Shown here piece by piece: positions 34,434 to 35,527 of a DNA stretch of 35,527 bases. The DNA is from Stramonita haemastoma (lineage: Eukaryota > Mollusca > Gastropoda > Neogastropoda > Muricidae). The stretch is taken from contig JASPKP010000525.1 in NCBI GenBank assembly GCA_030674155.1, positions 7,501-43,027 on the forward strand. The letters are read 5' to 3'. A program made the translations under genes and the position numbers. Under the pieces are notes generated by a model. It was given only the letters and a program-made list of their open reading frames with translations. It was not told the origin of the DNA and made no database searches. Each line of letters starts with the position of its first letter. The stretch's first letter is position 1.

Positions 34434-34846
34434 TGAGCTGCACGAGCGTGCAAGCATGCGTGTATGTTTGTGCGTGTATGTGTGTGTGTGTGTGCGTGCG
34501 CGCATGTGTTTATGTGTGTGTGTGTATGTGTGTGTGTATGTACACGTGCGCAGCAGTACGTTATGTGTTTGTACGCCTGCGCGGGCATGCGCGCGCGCAA
34601 GCATGTGTATGTGTGTGTGTGTTTGAATAGAAGTGCTAGTGCCGAGTCCGCTTTTGCATTCGTGTGTGTCTAAATAAGGATATATATCACTGATGTTTTT
34701 CAATATCCTTTACATACATACGTAAAAAAAAGATTTTGTTTTGATTCTGAAATTCATCTGTGCTATTTTCTGTTCTAAAATATCCAACTTATGCTTGTAA
34801 CTGACACGAATTCCTCTTGGTTTTTGTTATTGGTTGTTGTTTTGTT

Positions 34847-34852
<6 letters not shown>
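34431..34852. other. GT-rich then unassigned stretch
   Basis: Interrupted GT and GCGC sequence runs to about 34622, then AT-rich sequence without recognisable features. Confidence 0.5.

Positions 34853-34941
<89 letters not shown>
34853..34941. repeat. (GT)n microsatellite
   Basis: About 44 uninterrupted GT units. Confidence 0.98.
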
Positions 34942-34944
<3 letters not shown>

Positions 34945-35029
34945 AGATAACAAAGAATTTATGTTTGTAATCGTATAATTTAAGCCCCACGAACTGTGGA
35001 GCCCGACACTGCATACTATTTTTTTTTAA

Positions 35030-35418
35030 TGGAGCTGTCACAGTTTTTCCTGCTTTGAACTTCGGGTGCTCTCCCCAGGGAGATTACGTCGCCACAAGAG
35101 CGTCCCCACCCATTTCTTTAACTGTCTGCATGTTTCGTTTTCTTTATCAGGTGGCATTTTTTCTACAAACTGTTGCCAGGGACAACTCTCTCCTTGCCTT
35201 GGGGTTTTTTGACGTGCGGGTAAATGTGTGTTGCACACAGGGGGCCTCAATTTATCGTCTTTATCCCAAAGGAAATAGCACCCAGCCACCCCCTCAATGT
35301 CTAGTGGTGAAAAAAAAGTTTCGGGCACAGTAGGGGTTTGAACCCCCATACATTTTTAACCCGGACCCTTTTTTTCTTTTTTAGGCAAGTGCTTTTTCCT
35401 TAGACCACCAATCCACTT
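35030..35418 (-). mobile_element. Near-complete tRNA-derived SINE, minus strand
   Basis: On the minus strand it begins with the tRNA-like head GTGGATTGGTGGTCTAAGG (A box). The B box GGGGTTCAAACCC follows (35334-35346). Next come GTGCCCGAAAC, TTTCACCACTAGACATTGAG, GGGTGCTATTTCCTTTGGG, the central motif GATAAATTGAGGCCCC, then CTCCCTGGGGAGAGCACCCG and a terminal A-rich stretch. This order matches, from recall, a SINE type widespread in molluscs. The A-to-B distance is enlarged by an A/T-rich insertion. Minus-strand frames across it are not genes. Confidence 0.85.
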
Positions 35419-35497
35419 CCCTTCAGATGTGTTTAAGACACACAAAAGTCATGAAATTTTGGACTTTCCCCTACCCCATCCACCTCAACACCCCTCC

Positions 35498-35527
35498 ACA
35501 CACACACACACAACACACACAACACAC
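35498..35527. repeat. (AC)n microsatellite at window end
   Basis: AC units with an ACAAC interruption run off the window. Confidence 0.9.

Overview
This is eukaryotic, non-coding, repeat-dominated DNA. It contains long dinucleotide, trinucleotide and tetranucleotide tracts, a very large satellite array, a non-LTR retrotransposon with two ORFs, tRNA-derived SINEs, a small inverted-repeat element, and no recognisable host gene. The SINE types match, from recall and not from a search, families that are abundant in gastropod molluscs, especially caenogastropods such as periwinkles. A marine gastropod is therefore my best guess (moderate confidence). No bacterial operon, rRNA gene, canonical functional tRNA or CRISPR array was seen.

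Layout. 1-365 is a copy, cut by the window edge, of a small TIR element; its second copy lies in opposite orientation at 21878-22300. 366-605 is a degraded dispersed repeat with a relative at 26215-26520. About 1335-18022 is one satellite array of roughly 44 units with a ~392-bp period. The core mixes two subtypes (A and B). Divergent units sit at both ends (D on the left, C on the right). The array also has one inverted unit, several units shortened by deletion, a 3.1-kb higher-order duplication, and a block (about 3250-6120) with many one- to few-base losses. Each monomer contains two diverged copies of a ~70-bp sub-repeat and a purine/pyrimidine-alternating tract.

18270-25560 looks like a nest of three elements. 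A tRNA-derived SINE (head 18270-18442, apparent tail 25426-25560) is split by a LINE of the I/Nimb-like type (about 18493-25128). The LINE ORF2 is in turn split inside its reverse transcriptase by the small TIR element (21878-22300). LINE ORF1 carries a coiled coil and an SGNH-esterase-like domain. ORF2 carries endonuclease, reverse transcriptase and RNase H domains and a C-terminal zinc-knuckle-like motif. Apart from the TIR insertion both frames are open, so the LINE copy is young and the TIR insertion is younger still.

25560-35527 is a mosaic of SINE pieces, LINE 3' ends with CCTTG or GAAT tails, and long microsatellites. One short stretch (30651-30750) holds a CArG box, an E-box, a CCAAT box and a TATA-like box in order, and is the only place that resembles a host promoter.
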